Below the pieces are notes generated by a model, which was not told where the DNA came from, searched no databases, and saw only the letters and a program-made list of their open reading frames with translations. 64,000 nucleotides of DNA, taken from NCBI GenBank assembly GCA_012064415.1, contig SSNU01000033.1:62001-126000 (forward strand). Direction: 5' to 3'. A program made the translations under genes and the position numbers. The stretch comes from Gyrodactylus bullatarudis (Eukaryota > Platyhelminthes > Monogenea > Gyrodactylidea > Gyrodactylidae). This document shows positions 47,227 to 60,900 of this stretch, piece after piece (the stretch's first letter is position 1; every line of letters starts with the position of its first letter).

Positions 47227-48389
47227 CACAATTCTTGCCTCTCATTACTCAATGAAATAATATGTATAGAATTTATATTCCTTTTTGTAATACCAATGAA
47301 CCCCGAATATATATATTAGAACCCATCCATCTGTATATTGATAATATTTTCTTAATTATGTGAAACTTATATACAAAAAGAAATACTCTGTCAAAAGATC
47401 TTGACAATAAACATACATGATAAACAAACTGATGTATGCATGTTCTGTGTCCTATTTTTCTCGGTGTCAGATTCATATCACACATTTTGTATCCTAATAC
47501 TATCTGAAATAAATAAATATTTCAAAATATACTTATTTTCTTAGCAATTATCTTACCTATAGTTAGGGACTACTAGTAGTCACCAATAAAAAATTTAATA
47601 ACAATTAAAACGAAAGTCTAAAGCATAAATATATTGAACATGTAGCTATTTGAATAATAAAGCAGCTGGTTCCCATGCATAGATCATTTTCTGGGTGCAC
47701 GATCGAAATAAGTTTATTTCGAAAATTCTCAATTTCAGCATTTTCTAGGAAAAAAATCTACACCAATTCGGACACAGTAGACGTTTCTATCGCATTCACG
47801 TTTTTCTCTATAGAAAGCCAAAGTCAGCAAAAAATTCTCAAAAAACTGAAAAATATTATTTATGAAAATTTCCGATTTGAAAGACTATAATGATTTTTCT
47901 TTGATTAACCCAATCAATCTACTCAAATTTAGAGTTGAAATAATTTAACCTTTGAATTTAAGATTTTGAATTTTTAGATCAAATCACAGGATTCTTACTA
48001 AAGCGTCTATTTTTATAAAATCTTTCATCCAAAAATAAAATCTAGAAAAATATCGGAATCTTTCACAAAATCTTGAGGGGTACAACCAGTCAGTTAAACC
48101 AATATCACCTTTTTGGGAATTTATTACTCTTCAATTTTTTATATGCCCCCAGAGCTTGAAGTTTAACCGTGAAAGCCCCAGAAAAATTTTTTTCCTGATT
48201 CGAATTCAATCTTTTGCCTGTCCTATACGCTGATTAAAAATCTGTAGTTTTTTTAATGCAATTATTTTTGGTTCAGAAGTTATCGATCAAAAGTTATCTT
48301 ACTTTTCACCCATGAACCTGGGAAGTAGGTTTTCAAAAAAACATTTAAACCAAAATTAATTTTTTGAAAAAAATCAACTCTCTTTTAGT

Positions 48390-48535
48390 TAGTATAGCGC
48401 GAGTTTGACGAATGATATAACCAAGATCTTTGCGTATTCCAGGAGATTAATTAGTTTCCTATCGAATGGGTGGTAAACGAAGTATTTTCTGAAGCTTGAA
48501 TTATAGAAATATCACTCTGGGACCTTAAGGGTTAA
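48390..48535 (+). repeat. Dispersed repeat family D, copy 3
   Basis: TAGTATAGCGCGAGTTTGAC to CCTTAAGGGTTAA, the same layout as 25568-25725 and the inverse of 2336-2474. The core GCGTATTCCAGGA and CGAATGGGTGGTAAACGAAG are nearly identical among copies. Confidence 0.7.
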
Positions 48536-49285
48536 ACAGGAGATACTTTTTAACCAGCTATTATCTCTATTCTGAAAACCCTTTAAAACTATAATTTTTC
48601 TCTTATGGTTCAAAGTTATAAAGTCTTAAAATGTATTATTTTGAGGATGAAGTACAAATTAAAATAATACTTTGTATTTCATTCATATCTATGATCTTAA
48701 ACCACATTTTTTCGAGGTAGAGAAATGATTTTCATTGTTTAAAAATTTGCTAAGCTCAAAAATAACTTTGAAGATAATGATTTTGAAAGCAACTCGATAT
48801 TTTAAATTAATCTCAACATCAAATTTTTATTCGGTTTACTTGTAAGTAGTTTATGTGAGATATTTATTGTAAATTTACGATCGAGTATTAAAATAATACA
48901 GTTGTGCCCCAGTTTTGGTGTACGAGAAATCGCAAAAATTTGGCCAAAATTTCACACTTTTAGTCTCAATTTTATTTTTTCACACTCTTTCAAATGATAT
49001 CAAATTCCACTCTGGAATGTCTAAGGATCAAGTCAAAAAATTGGTAATAATCTCAACCCATAATTAGCACATCTAAAACAGTATCCAATGCAATCTGCAA
49101 AACAAGCAGAAAGAGGAGAAGAGAAAGTGGACAGTTACCAATTGATCCCTACATAAAAAGAAGACCGAACACGTAATTGCTCACAACAACAAGAGAAACC
49201 CCACTCCCTCCCCAATCGCATTCCCAAACCAACCAATAAGAGGATACACTTTTGTTAATTAATTTAATATATAAATCAAGCCGGT

Positions 49286-49334
49286 GTAAGAGTCTGATGA
49301 GATCCGGCGAAATAAAAGCTTTATCACTAATTAC
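49286..49334 (+). ncRNA. Hammerhead-ribozyme-like motif (candidate)
   Basis: The order of elements fits a type I hammerhead: stem I 5' side GTAA-G-AGT (49286-49293), core CTGATGA (49294-49300), an 8-nt stem-loop II GATCCGGC, core GAA (49309-49311), stem III ATAAA-AGC-TTTAT (five perfect pairs, 49312-49324), cleavage-site C at 49325, then stem I 3' side ACT-AA-TTAC pairing with the 5' side (3 + 4 pairs around an internal loop). The weak point is stem II: only one Watson-Crick pair (G-C) plus a possible A-G pair. It may be a decayed or minimal ribozyme, or chance. Confidence 0.3.
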
Positions 49335-50179
49335 TCGTCTTATCTTCAAATCCTCAAAATGAGTTCCGACTCACCAACAAATTCAAATGTTTTCGAAGAA
49401 GCTCGGCATTACCTACTCCAGCAAAAATTTGGTTTATTCAAGTCCCGATTATGAAAATTGTGCTATTTCAGTTTGTCGCAAAAATTTATCGCAAATTTTT
49501 TTAAAATTTCCTCCAGTGTTATCACTGTGAGACTTGCTTGTTTGTGTCTGGTGCTCACTCCTCACAAGCTTAGGTGAGGTTAGAAATTCTAAATACACCA
49601 CACGAGTCATAAGTTTTTGAAAGGATAAACCAATCAAATTTAATTTTATAATGTCAAACCTATCTCTATCATGTATAGACTGAAGACTATGCCGGAAATA
49701 AAGCGCTTATCTCTTTGAAATTCTCTGGCATCACCCTTCATGAACAATAGGTTTTCAAAATTTGTTGAAATTCAAAAAACTATGAAACTGAATTTGAATA
49801 AAAAATTATCATGATCCATGAAATAAATAACCCACCTTTTTCCAAAGCCTCTTCTAGACATTTCGATAAGTTTCTTCTTCAGTGAGATGAGAAGCTTGTA
49901 CTTCAGTTTTATCTAAATACCTATTCCTACCTGTATCAGTTTTAATTCTCATTAGTGTATTTTAAGATTTGCACCAATAAGAATAATTAATGGTTTTATT
50001 TAAAATTGAAACAAGCTCAGTATCGAAACGTCTAGAACTGGCTTGGAAAATATGTTGGTTTGATTCCGATGAAATTTGCTTCAACAAAATAATTCAAGTT
50101 TATTGAAAAAAATTTCATAAATTATGACTTTTATTGAACGACTAAATACATGTATTTAAAAAATAATTATAGAATTCAA

Positions 50180-50455
50180 TCAATATTTCTTTTCAAGAAT
50201 TGTAAATTTGACAACATCCTTATCTTTTATGTTATAATCTGAGATTGGTGTTCCGTCAAAGAGTTTTGAGCAAGTAGAACCTCTTGATTCATTGTCCACA
50301 ACATGGAGTAATTCAATTACCTTGTGGGAAACCTTTTTCTCATTCGCAATTCTCCGGCGTAGATTGACAACGTCCTCGTCTCGATCAAATTCCCACTCGA
50401 AAGTCTCTTGATTTTTTGTTGATGATGAGGATTCTAATCTTAATTTAATCTTCAT
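50180..50455 (-). CDS. Small ubiquitin-like domain protein
   Basis: A single-exon 91-codon gene that is almost entirely one ubiquitin-like beta-grasp domain: MKIKLRLES (strand 1), TFEWEFDRDEDVVNLRRRIA (strand 2 and start of the helix), KKVSHKVIELLHVV, then SKLFDGTPISDYNIKDKDVV (the position of the ubiquitin LEDGRTLSDYNI-type turn) and KFTILEKKY. There is no C-terminal diglycine, so it is unlikely to be conjugated. It could be a stand-alone ubiquitin-like protein or the first exon of a longer gene, since no downstream exon with an acceptor was identified. The exact family is not recognised. Confidence 0.6.
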   Translation of the reverse strand: MKIKLRLESSSSTKNQETFEWEFDRDEDVVNLRRRIANEKKVSHKVIELLHVVDNESRGSTCSKLFDGTPISDYNIKDKDVVKFTILEKKY

Positions 50456-50735
50456 TTATTAACCAGTACACCTAATAAGTAGTAAGTTTGGTGAAATGAA
50501 TCTCGTTTTGAGAATTAAACAGCTCTTCTCAATTACCTGAAATATAGATAGGTATCATCATGCATAGTAACGAGAGTCCGTGTTATGCATTTAAATATAT
50601 TCTCGTTAATCATGATGCTATCATTAGATTCTGTCACTTTTCAGTATCAAAAAATCGATAATCTAATTGCATCTTCTTTTGAAAAAATATTAAGTGCCAT
50701 TGCAGAATCTGCAATGCAAATTAACAGTAAAATAA

Positions 50736-51234
50736 CACGGTCATGCCAAAAAATTTTTTTTATCCCAATATATTGATAAAAATATTTTAAAGTCCATTTG
50801 AGTAAAAAAATAAAAAAATTATGAAATAGAGTCATTCTTCTTGAGTTTTCGCAACACCAAAGTAAATTTCGAAATCAAAACCACTGGAGCAAATTTTAAC
50901 GATTCCAACATCTAAGTTTTGAAATAGAGTTTTGGTTAGAGATAAGGCTTGAAAAAGGCTTTTAGAAATTCTACCAAATTTCAAACAATTTCCCTATTTT
51001 TAAAGATATCTCAAAATCTATAGCCCGTTGTTTAAAACGGTCAGGCGATGGGTTGTTGAAAATTTTCTGTTCTTTAATTTCCTACTTTATTTAAAATCAC
51101 CTAAAAACTGATTAATAATCAATGATTATTTATAATAAAAAAAAATTAAATTTACGAATAAAAAATAATCATTATTACCAAAATTAAACTATTATTTGGT
51201 ATCCAGATGAACCACGGGGGCTGGCATGACCGTG
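50736..51234. mobile_element. Possible DNA-transposon remnant with 12-bp inverted ends
   Basis: CACGGTCATGCC at 50736-50747 and its exact inverse GGCATGACCGTG at 51223-51234 bound 499 bp of AT-rich, non-coding DNA. No clear target duplication. Confidence 0.35.
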
Positions 51235-51953
51235 AAATCTTTTTATATCTTTAGTTTTGGTCTCGAAAGAGTTAAGCAAAATTGTTATATCTCTGGAAAA
51301 TCCTCTGAGACTCACATGTGGGTTATTTGGGCATTCCTCAGGGCTGACTTACTGATTTCTACTACAGACAAACATTTGTGAAATAGCAAAGCATGGTGGC
51401 ATTCAGATGCAAACTGAAACGTGTGGTGTATTACGTATAAATTTCTATTTTTTTCTCCAAAAAGTCTCTCTCTGACTCATAACTTTTGTTATGAGTTTTT
51501 TTTATTGCACACAAACATCCATTTAACCAGCTTCTGTTATGTGATAAATAACTTTTAATGGAACTGTTCTACCCTTTATATATTCACTATTTTTAGAGTT
51601 GTATTTTGTCTTTTTTTATTCTTACTACTGTGTTATACAATAAAAATTAATTAAACCAACCAGGTACAATAATAATATTACCCATGAAGAATCTATACGA
51701 AATATATATAGAATAATTTCTTGATTATTGTCTGTGAAAAAGAAATGACTCTCTTCCCTTTATAGCCTACCTACATCAGGTATGTTTAATATCCTATGTG
51801 TGATATTGCATTACACGAATGATTAACTCTACTCTGATTGGTTGGAAATTGTTTTCCTAAGGAAATGATTGTAATTGGCTAAATGATGAGCTATTTAATA
51901 GCTTCTTAAACATGTAAACGAACGTTTTCCCGATCTTTCTTTTAAGGAGAGCA

Positions 51954-54900
51954 ATGAAAAATACAAACTCAAAAAATATTCTGATTATCATTCTGGTTTT
52001 GACGGTCACCTTTGGCCTGTTTACTGCCTATATTTTATTTGAATACATTACTAGAGAGCTAAAATTACTTAATAACAAAAATGACAATAATGAACCATCA
52101 AGAAATTACAAGAGCGCTATAAACGAATCATTCGTTAGCTATGAGGAGATTCATCTGGAGAATTGTCAAGAAATCAAAAAAAAGGATGATACTTTCATTA
52201 TTGGCCTTGAAACCCTTGATCCTAGAATGGAAAAGATTCACGGAAAATGGAAGGATTTTTGGGTTTGGTTCGAGAACCGAGATCTCCAAAGGAATAAAAG
52301 AAATCTTTTCAACACTCAAGATTTATTCCAAGACCTCCGATTGCTTTACAACATTAAAGTCAGCATAAATACCACAATTGAAGAGGTTCAGTTTAACATT
52401 TCAGCAATCTTCTCGGGAAGGTTAGCTTGGAAACTAAAACTAATTGACAGTTTTGACGTGACATCAGTCAAAGATGAAAATGGCCATGAGGAAGAAATTT
52501 TATTGAAAAGGTAAATGACAAGTGGAAATATGATATTACTATTATTGGGTTCTGAACTCATGGGGGAAAGTTAGAGAAAACAGACGTATATTATAGTGAT
52601 TAACGTTATATTTCGCCAGGTCACTTCAGACTCTACTCTGGTTGACATATAAATACTATCACAATGCTAAATTTTTGTGCACCTCCATTGGTTGAGCTGA
52701 TTGCTAATTACATCAAAGAAGCATGGAAGGGGGGTTAACTTCTCATTTCACTTTTTGCATCTTCTCTTTCGTTTAGTCACTAGGCATTTTTTTTCTTTCT
52801 TTTCTTGGTAATTACAGGTAGTTACAAAAATTTAGCATTGTGATAGTATTTATATGTCAACCAGGGTAGAGTCTGAAGTGACCTGGCGAAATATGACGTT
52901 AATCACTATAATATACGTCTGTTTTCTCTAACTTTCCCCCATGAGTTCAGAACCCAATACAATGTAATAGTAATATTTTTGATGAAGTTCGACAATATTA
53001 TCGTTCAAATGAAATATGATATCTCGTGTATTTTATTGACTAAAAATATTATTTAGGTCTAACCTCGTGGAATGTCAGCCAACATTATGTACTGAGGAAG
53101 TATTACTCTCATTAAATTTAAACTGTATATGCCCGGAAAGAGGACACTTTTCCCAACTCATTACATATAGTATGAGCTACAAGAAAACGCCAAAGGAGAA
53201 TTTACTCAAAGCAATCTCCCTATTCAAAATAAACGTAAGTCAATAAGATAAAACCAAACATTTCGTAGATAATTATAATTAAAGGGAAAAACTTGATGAG
53301 TTGTTAAATACAGTTTTTATCTATATTTTCGTTAGAAAGAAAGATTATATTGATATGTACAGCATAGGTAAATAATTATTACAAAATATACATAAGTGAT
53401 CATTATAATGAAGTACAATGGTTATTAAACTTAGTTTAATAAACTGTATTTAGTTCTTCTGAGTTTGGGGCAATTGCATAGTCAGTTGACTGAAATGAAT
53501 CTGAGCAGAAATTCGAAGACCAACTGGATTTAAGTTTTATTATTATTAAGGGATGTTTCTTTGCTTTAATTTTTTAGAATTTTTATGTGCGTTCCTAATC
53601 ATACATAACACTTTTAGGGGTTTTGTGAGTGAATGGTTTTCTAAATTCGTGAGTGTCAAAGCATCTGAAAATTTTCGAAAAACTAATGGTCACATTTCAT
53701 TGAGTTGTAATTTAATTATTTTGTGGGAAATATTGCCGAAATTATTCAAATATCTTTGATTCTGATTTTAATTAAAAATTCATTTGAAGAAAATATTCTG
53801 TCTGATCTTAGATCCAATCCTCAAAGAGGTTCAGAAAATTACTTAATATAAACAAAACCTCGTCCATTAAGAATTTCACTTCACTCTCTGACCAGGATTT
53901 TTGTCAAGAAATTAATTTGTATTTCGAAAACTCATTTGGTGATTCCGAAGACATTGAAAAAATCCCCACAGATTCTATGCCTCCCTTTATTTGTATTGAA
54001 CAATTTAAATCCCTTATCAGTTCATGTAAAAATATTAAAAGAATTGATTCTAAATTTAATTCACTAAACCTGTTAAACTCCCTTAATAATAATTTTTGAC
54101 CAAATTTTGTAACTACCTAAATCGTTGTATCACTGATCACACATGAGTGTTTTCTTCCTGAGGACTGGCTTGTTGTCAAACTTACTCCAATTCCGAAAAT
54201 CAATTTTTTTTTAAAATTGCAACATTATATTATGTAAATTGATATAAATAAGATAAATATGTACAGAGAAATCATAGATCTTCAAAATATAGTTTCTTAA
54301 AAAAAATCATAAAATCCATAAACAAGACGAGACATCCTGGGTTTCTGCGGTAGGCACATCCTCTAAGGTCCTTCAGCAGAATTAGTCTCTAATACACACT
54401 GAATAGAAATTGATTGCAAAGTGTGCAACGACAACAAGCCAGGTGCTAAATCAATTCAAACTTTTATCTCACAGTCAGAGGTTTAACTTTATTGAATGTA
54501 AAAGGTCTCAAAAAGGGGACTTATTCAGTCAAATGTAAATTAGAGTAAAGAAGAGACAAAGAGTAATCAAGTTTAGTTCTTAAATAAGAGATTATTGATT
54601 TTAGATCATAAAGGTTATCACAATCCGAGAGCGTAAATTTAGAGTCTAAACATCTAAATTGATTGAGGAGAAAATGGTACGAGTAGGCTGTGTAACGGAG
54701 GGAATAACATTTACAGATTGGTTCGGAGAAAGAGGCGAAATTTTTAATAATGAAAGCCGATCTTCTCAACCATAAGGGATCAAGTCCAGAGATAGAGATT
54801 AGTGAATTATAAGAATCAATATTAGGAAAACAGGAATGAAGAAATCTGTATTGGATCCTTTCAATGGTAAGCGAATTAGAGTTATTGATATGAGGAAGGA

Positions 54901-57900
54901 GAGGGGAAAGGTAATCCAAATGAGGAAGAACAAATGTTTTATAACCCGAGATTTTAAGACCAGTGGAAGAGGAGAATCTATTAATTACATAGATTAGGGA
55001 GTTAACCAGACCAATTTTAGACAAAGGAGCAATTTTTAAGGAAGCATCCAATTCAAAACCTAGATCAATAGTAGTGTTGACGAACTCACCAGGAAGGTGA
55101 AGGTTAGAGAGAAAGGTATCAGGGAGACCATTTGGCAAAAGGAGTTTACACTTAGATCTATTGATTTCCAGGCCCATTTTAGAAAGAACATTTTTGAAGG
55201 AATCAAAATAATTATTAATTTTTATAATGTCGAGAGAGTTGTTCACATTATAGACAATTTTAATATCATCCGCGTATTTAAAAATCTTACCAATTTTGTC
55301 AGGAATTTGGATATCCGACATGCATAAATTAAAAAGCAAAGGACCTAAAGAAGAACCTTGAGGAACGCCTGAGGAAATTTCACAATAAGAACTAGTAAAG
55401 GAATTGAATTTAACCGATTGTTTACGACGCGTAAGAAAAAGAATAATCATATTAATAAGAGAATTATCCAAACCTAAACAGATGAGTTTATTGACAATAT
55501 AAGAGAATTTGAGGCGGTCAAAGGCTTTCGAAAGATCAATAAAATGAATAATAATGAATTTACCGGAAGATTTAAGAGGCAACGAGTAATTAAGAAAATC
55601 TAGTATATTAGAACATGTACTTTTGGATCTAATAAAACCATGTTGAGTAGGATCAGGGAAGGGAAAGGGAAGTGCATCGGAAATTAAGGAGGTGAGAAAT
55701 CTATCAATTATCGAAAGAAAGATATTTAAAGAAGAGATCGGTCTTAAATCAGAGAAATTTGAATATTTTTTAGACTTGGGGATAGGAGTGATTGTAATGA
55801 GGAACCAATCATCAGGGATAGCGTTTGAAACGAAACAAAGGTTTATAAAATTCGCTAAGTTAATAAGAAAGCAAGGAGGGAGAGCCTTGATGAGGTTGAA
55901 GGAGTTAAAGTTGGAATCAATTCTAGTTTTAGTTTTGGCCGATTCCATAAGCTCAATAATAAGTGAAGGTGTTATAAAAGGCGGAGAAGAGGAACAAGGT
56001 AGTAGCTCTATATTTTCAGGCGAATTAAAAGAGGAGACAAAGTAATTGTTAACTTTTTCACAGAATGAATTATCGTCAAGATTAGTAAAATTAACAAAGT
56101 TCAAGAGTTGTTTGAATTTAGACCAACCTCTTCTAGGACAAAATTTGAGATCTTTGGCAATAATTTTTTCGAAGGAATCAAGATCATCAAGGAAGTTAAG
56201 AGTTTTTCGGGAATTAACCGTAACTCTGGTAGAATTAGAAATTAGGAAATTAAATATGAAAGAATTAAAATTATCATTGTAAAAAAGAAAGTCCTTATAA
56301 CGGGAATACAGAAAGTTTAGTCTTTTGAAGTCAACTGTTCTTTTCACATTAGAGTAGAACATCGCGTATTGTGACAGACCATCAGATTTAATTTGAATTA
56401 GATTATGATCTGAGAAATGTATGGAAGTTGCGGAAGATGAGGTAAACGAGTTAGTGAAAACAAGATCCAGAATATTATTAAAACGAGTAGGCATAGTAAC
56501 TATTTGTTTTAAGTTGAATTTCGAAATAAGCATATCATAATTGGCTAGAACTATAGGCTTATTATCAACGGAGGGAAAATTAAAATCGCCTAAAATGGTT
56601 AGACTAGAGAAAGAGTTAGGGATCAAGGAATACAGGCTAGTAATGAGATCATCATCGTTGACATAGAATTTACTACCAAGAGGCGGACGATACAGCAGTA
56701 TAAGGGAAAGTAAACGATTTTTTAAAAAAATTCTTAAGAAAAGGATTTGAGTTGGGAAAGTGATAACCTTTATAGATTTGATAACTATTGAATCATGAAT
56801 ATAGAGACAAACACCACCCCCAGTAGAAAGTAATCTATCTGATCTAATTAATTTATAGCGATTGATATGAAACATGGAATCAGGAAAACCAGGTTTAAGC
56901 CAGGTCTAAGCAATAAAAAACATAAGAGGATTATAAGAAGCAATAACTTTAGAGATATGAGGAGTTCTTAGACAATAGAGACCTTACATTCAATAAAAAG
57001 AAACCTCTTAACTCACAGAAAGGACTGTTGAATTGATGTAGCAGCTTTGCCTGATGGAATTGCATTTTGGTCGCAAAGACTAGTTGCAGGGCGAGAAGAA
57101 ACGTCAATTGCCTTAGAACAAAAAGAGGAGACACCAACAACATCTTCAAGGACATCATTATCAGGCTTTAAGAGATTATGAGATTTAGAAGAATCTAGGT
57201 CAGCATTTATATCCTTGGAGTCGTCGAAATTATGGCCATGACCAGCATCAATTCTAGGAGGCATTGACATGAAGCGTTTGCGAGATTCATGAGACGAGCT
57301 TGACAATGAGAAAGACCTGAGTGTCCTTTTATTTGAGGCAATTTTAGAAAGTAGTGGTGATTTGTATGAAATAGAAATTTCTCTTTCCATTTGACTGGAA
57401 TTAATATCTTGAGTGGAAGACATTGGAGTAGAGTGGACTGAAGAAAATGGTAACTTAGCACAACACTTGGTAATAACACTTTTAACATCAGTATTGGGCA
57501 AAATTGAGGGTTTAATCAACTTGGCAGGGTTATGAAGTGTAATCGTAATTCCAAGAGGTTTATTCGGAATATTCCCATCTTCGACCAATATCCTCTCTGA
57601 ACGTCTTTCTTTCTTTAATTGATAGATTCCTGAAAGCTGAAATAAGAGCCTCCCTGCCATTTCCTTTCCCTGAAGCTTCTCAACACGGTTTTTATCCCGA
57701 AAAAGCATTTCTAGCAATTTATTGAATTGCTTGGATTACTCCATCCCTCTGTTAAAAACAAAATCCTATTTATTAATTCATTACCTAGATATTTCTAAGG
57801 CATTTGATAAATTGAAATTTTCCTATATTAAAAAAAACTTACAGACTTAAAGATTAATCCTTTTGTCATAAACCTCACTATGTATTTTTTAACAAAAAGG

Positions 57901-60900
57901 ATGCAATATGTTACTTACAACACCACTAATAGCAAACTTGTTAAGATAAACTCTGGAGTACTCCAAGGTTCTACTATTGGCCTTCTTCTTTTTAATCTTT
58001 GCTTCGCTGATATTCAGCTCTCTGAGGATATTGAGGGTTGCTCTTAAAATATGCCGACGATCTAAAATTCGTCTTTAGAATAAATAATGCTTTTGACATT
58101 ATAAAAATAAATCATAACTTCTCTCTTCTTAAAGATTCTCTTGAGACCGTGGGGCTCTATATTAATAGAGATAAATGCAAAATAATGCTCCCATCTGGTC
58201 TCCCTGCAACCCTCATGGAATCGCTTCTACTTCCTAGAGAAATTGTCTCCTCAACTTTGGATCTAGGTTTCAGTATGTCATCTAAATTAAAATTATATCC
58301 TCTCATTAACATCCCTAGAATAAATACTATAAATAAGAAAATTCACTAGATCCAGTGAAGTAAGACTAAAAGCTTACAAGTCATTGGTATTTCCTCTTTT
58401 CGACTACTTGTTCCCTCTTCTACCTAATTTGAATAATGCTCAATCTCTAACAATTGAGCGGGTGCAATATAGATTTCTACATTCTCTATATCTCCATCTG
58501 GACTCGTACAATGCGCTTATCTCGATCTCAGGGATTAACCCGCTCTGGGTTCGTAGATTTGCATTTATAGTCAAACAATTTTATGAGTCTTATTCTATTT
58601 CTGAGAATAATTATAACCTAAGGAATTCTAAATATGAATCTAATTACTTATTATCTACTTTCAACGCTATTAAGTTTTAAATATGAACTGAAAAAATATG
58701 ATTGTGATTAGATCTAAATTGGATTACACTAATTCTTTACTCTACTCATATCTTCATTGACCAGATGATTTTCGTTTTGCTTGCAGATACTAGTTTTTCA
58801 TATTTAATGCATTTTATGATAACATTTCACACACTCCAAATTAACGAATTTGATTGAACATTATTTTTATCTATTTATTTCTTTTACATTTTTTAATGAG
58901 AGCCTATTCAAAGATTATATTACATTTAATCTGTATATTTATTTGTAATTATTATTCTATTGAAATATAAGTGTTTTGTCTAACAAAAAAAAGGATTGGA
59001 AGACAAGTGAATATATTGATTAACCCTAGAACGAAATTTGGCGGTCTTTACACCTCCATTTGAATTACAAATGAATTTTTCATTCCAGAGTTAATAATTA
59101 TTAAACTTTATAAAGCTTTAATTTCACCGGTTCTCATCAGACTCGTAAACCAGTTAAATATTTACATAAAATTATTAACAAAATTGAGATTCTTAGAGAA
59201 ATTATATACCTAGAATTCTCAGGTGTTAAAACATCATTATTCATCTGTGAATTTTCGAAAAACTATTCTGAAAATACTAATGGTCGTTTTCATTTGAGTT
59301 GTAATTTACTTAATTAATAGCAGTCATGGTTATTAGGGATAACTTTTTATAAACTTATTTTTTACGAAAATCATCAGATGTAAACATAAATGAGGAAGGA
59401 TTTTAGGTGTGAAATTTAACTCAGATTAAACGTTTTCATAGGGGCGAGGTCAATATAATAAGGTTTCAATAAACTGCTACAAGAATCTATGGTAATTTCA
59501 ATTGATTCAAGAAACTATGTGATCGTCAATGAAGATTCTTCGTGGTTGGCTATACATTTAGATAGGAAAATAATTCAATCTATTTATAATACCCCTAGGA
59601 CTTTCTCAAAACCTAAAAGTTTTACATATCATTAGCACCGATTTAAAAAAAGTTCTAAAGAATTACAGCTAGGAAAAATTTGCAAATTTTCAAAAAATAT
59701 CCTTATAAAGGTTATTCGGAATCCTCTCTGCCCTTTGAATGATATTTATTTTCCAATCATGGTTGAAATCTTGAAAACTCTGTTTCTGATAGCTCCTCAA
59801 GTTTTTCGTGAGTATTTTCACTATTCAGTTGAATTTAAATACTCCTTTAGATTAAAATTTAAGTGAAGGTTTAAGATGGAAACAAAATTTCTTCAATTGA
59901 TAACTTGTTAAAGTTCTAATCAGAAAAAATAAAATGTTTTAATTGGAAAGTACTACAATCAAAGCTTGATAATGTTGAGTATTCATAAGAATTAATCAAG
60001 AGAAACGCTCATGTGTTAACACCCAGTAGAGATGGATTTTGCAAATTTTCGATTTCTAGCCTGAATAGAATCTGAGTGGGCTCTTCAGGAGAAATCGAAT
60101 GATGTATAAAACATATGGTCCGAAATCTGTTTATGAACTGGTTGCAATAGAAACAATAATTTTGTATTAAAATTAATGTGATGAAAAAATTGCTGAATTT
60201 GATTTCAGCCATTTTTCTCATGATAGAAGCTAAAATATTAATTCTTCTAATCATTTTCAGTTTAGTATAAGTAAAATAAGTCTTATGGATCGACTATTTC
60301 TATCAAAAACCTGTAAATCTTCCCTTACTACTTGAAAGTAATGCGATCAAATTTGGGAGATTTATGACAAAAAATGGAACTTTGACACTATCATTGCCAC
60401 TTTAATAGAAAACAATTTTGGATAAAAATTTAAATAGTTTGAACTAAAAATTTATTCTGAACCACATTTTCAACCAGGGAAATTTAAATTGAGCACATTA
60501 AAATTGAAAAATCTATCCCTAACACCCAGGCATCACAATTTTCTTGCATGAAACGAAGTATGAACGAAATAAATATTGAAATGAATTATATTCATTGAAC
60601 ATCTTATTGGTGACTTTGAGAAGAGGACTCTAAATGATCCTAAATACCTACGTTAATTCAATGATCTGAAAATTTCCACAGAACTATAACGTAACTACTT
60701 AAAAGTAAAATCATGATTAAAAAAGATCGTTTCGATTAAAAATTAATTCGATTACCATTTTTTACAGAACAACGTTAAAATTTATTTCAAGATCCGAGGC
60801 AAAACTGACAACGATCAAGCAGTTAGTTCATGCCGATGTATCAATCTGAGCAAAGCATTCCTTGTTAACATTCTGAGAGAAAACCTTGAGGATGGATTTG

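Larger units (their letters stand above)
47227..50179. other. 3-kb intergenic region without recognised genes
   Basis: AT-rich spacer between the TRC8-like gene and the ubiquitin-like gene. It holds repeat family D copy 3 (48390-48535), a hammerhead-like motif (49286-49334) within a less AT-rich patch at about 49080-49350, and a possible Tc1-like end near 48898 (CAGTTGTGCCCCAG). Open frames here are short and unlike any known protein. Confidence 0.5.

Noticed and set aside
49149..49349. 66-codon minus-strand open frame
   Set aside because: No similarity and it overlaps the hammerhead-like motif; composition reflects a locally GC-richer patch.
57013..57717. Host gene on the minus strand
   Set aside because: Its end runs into the endonuclease start of the inner LINE and its 5' limit equals the LINE truncation point, so it is better read as LINE ORF1 sequence.
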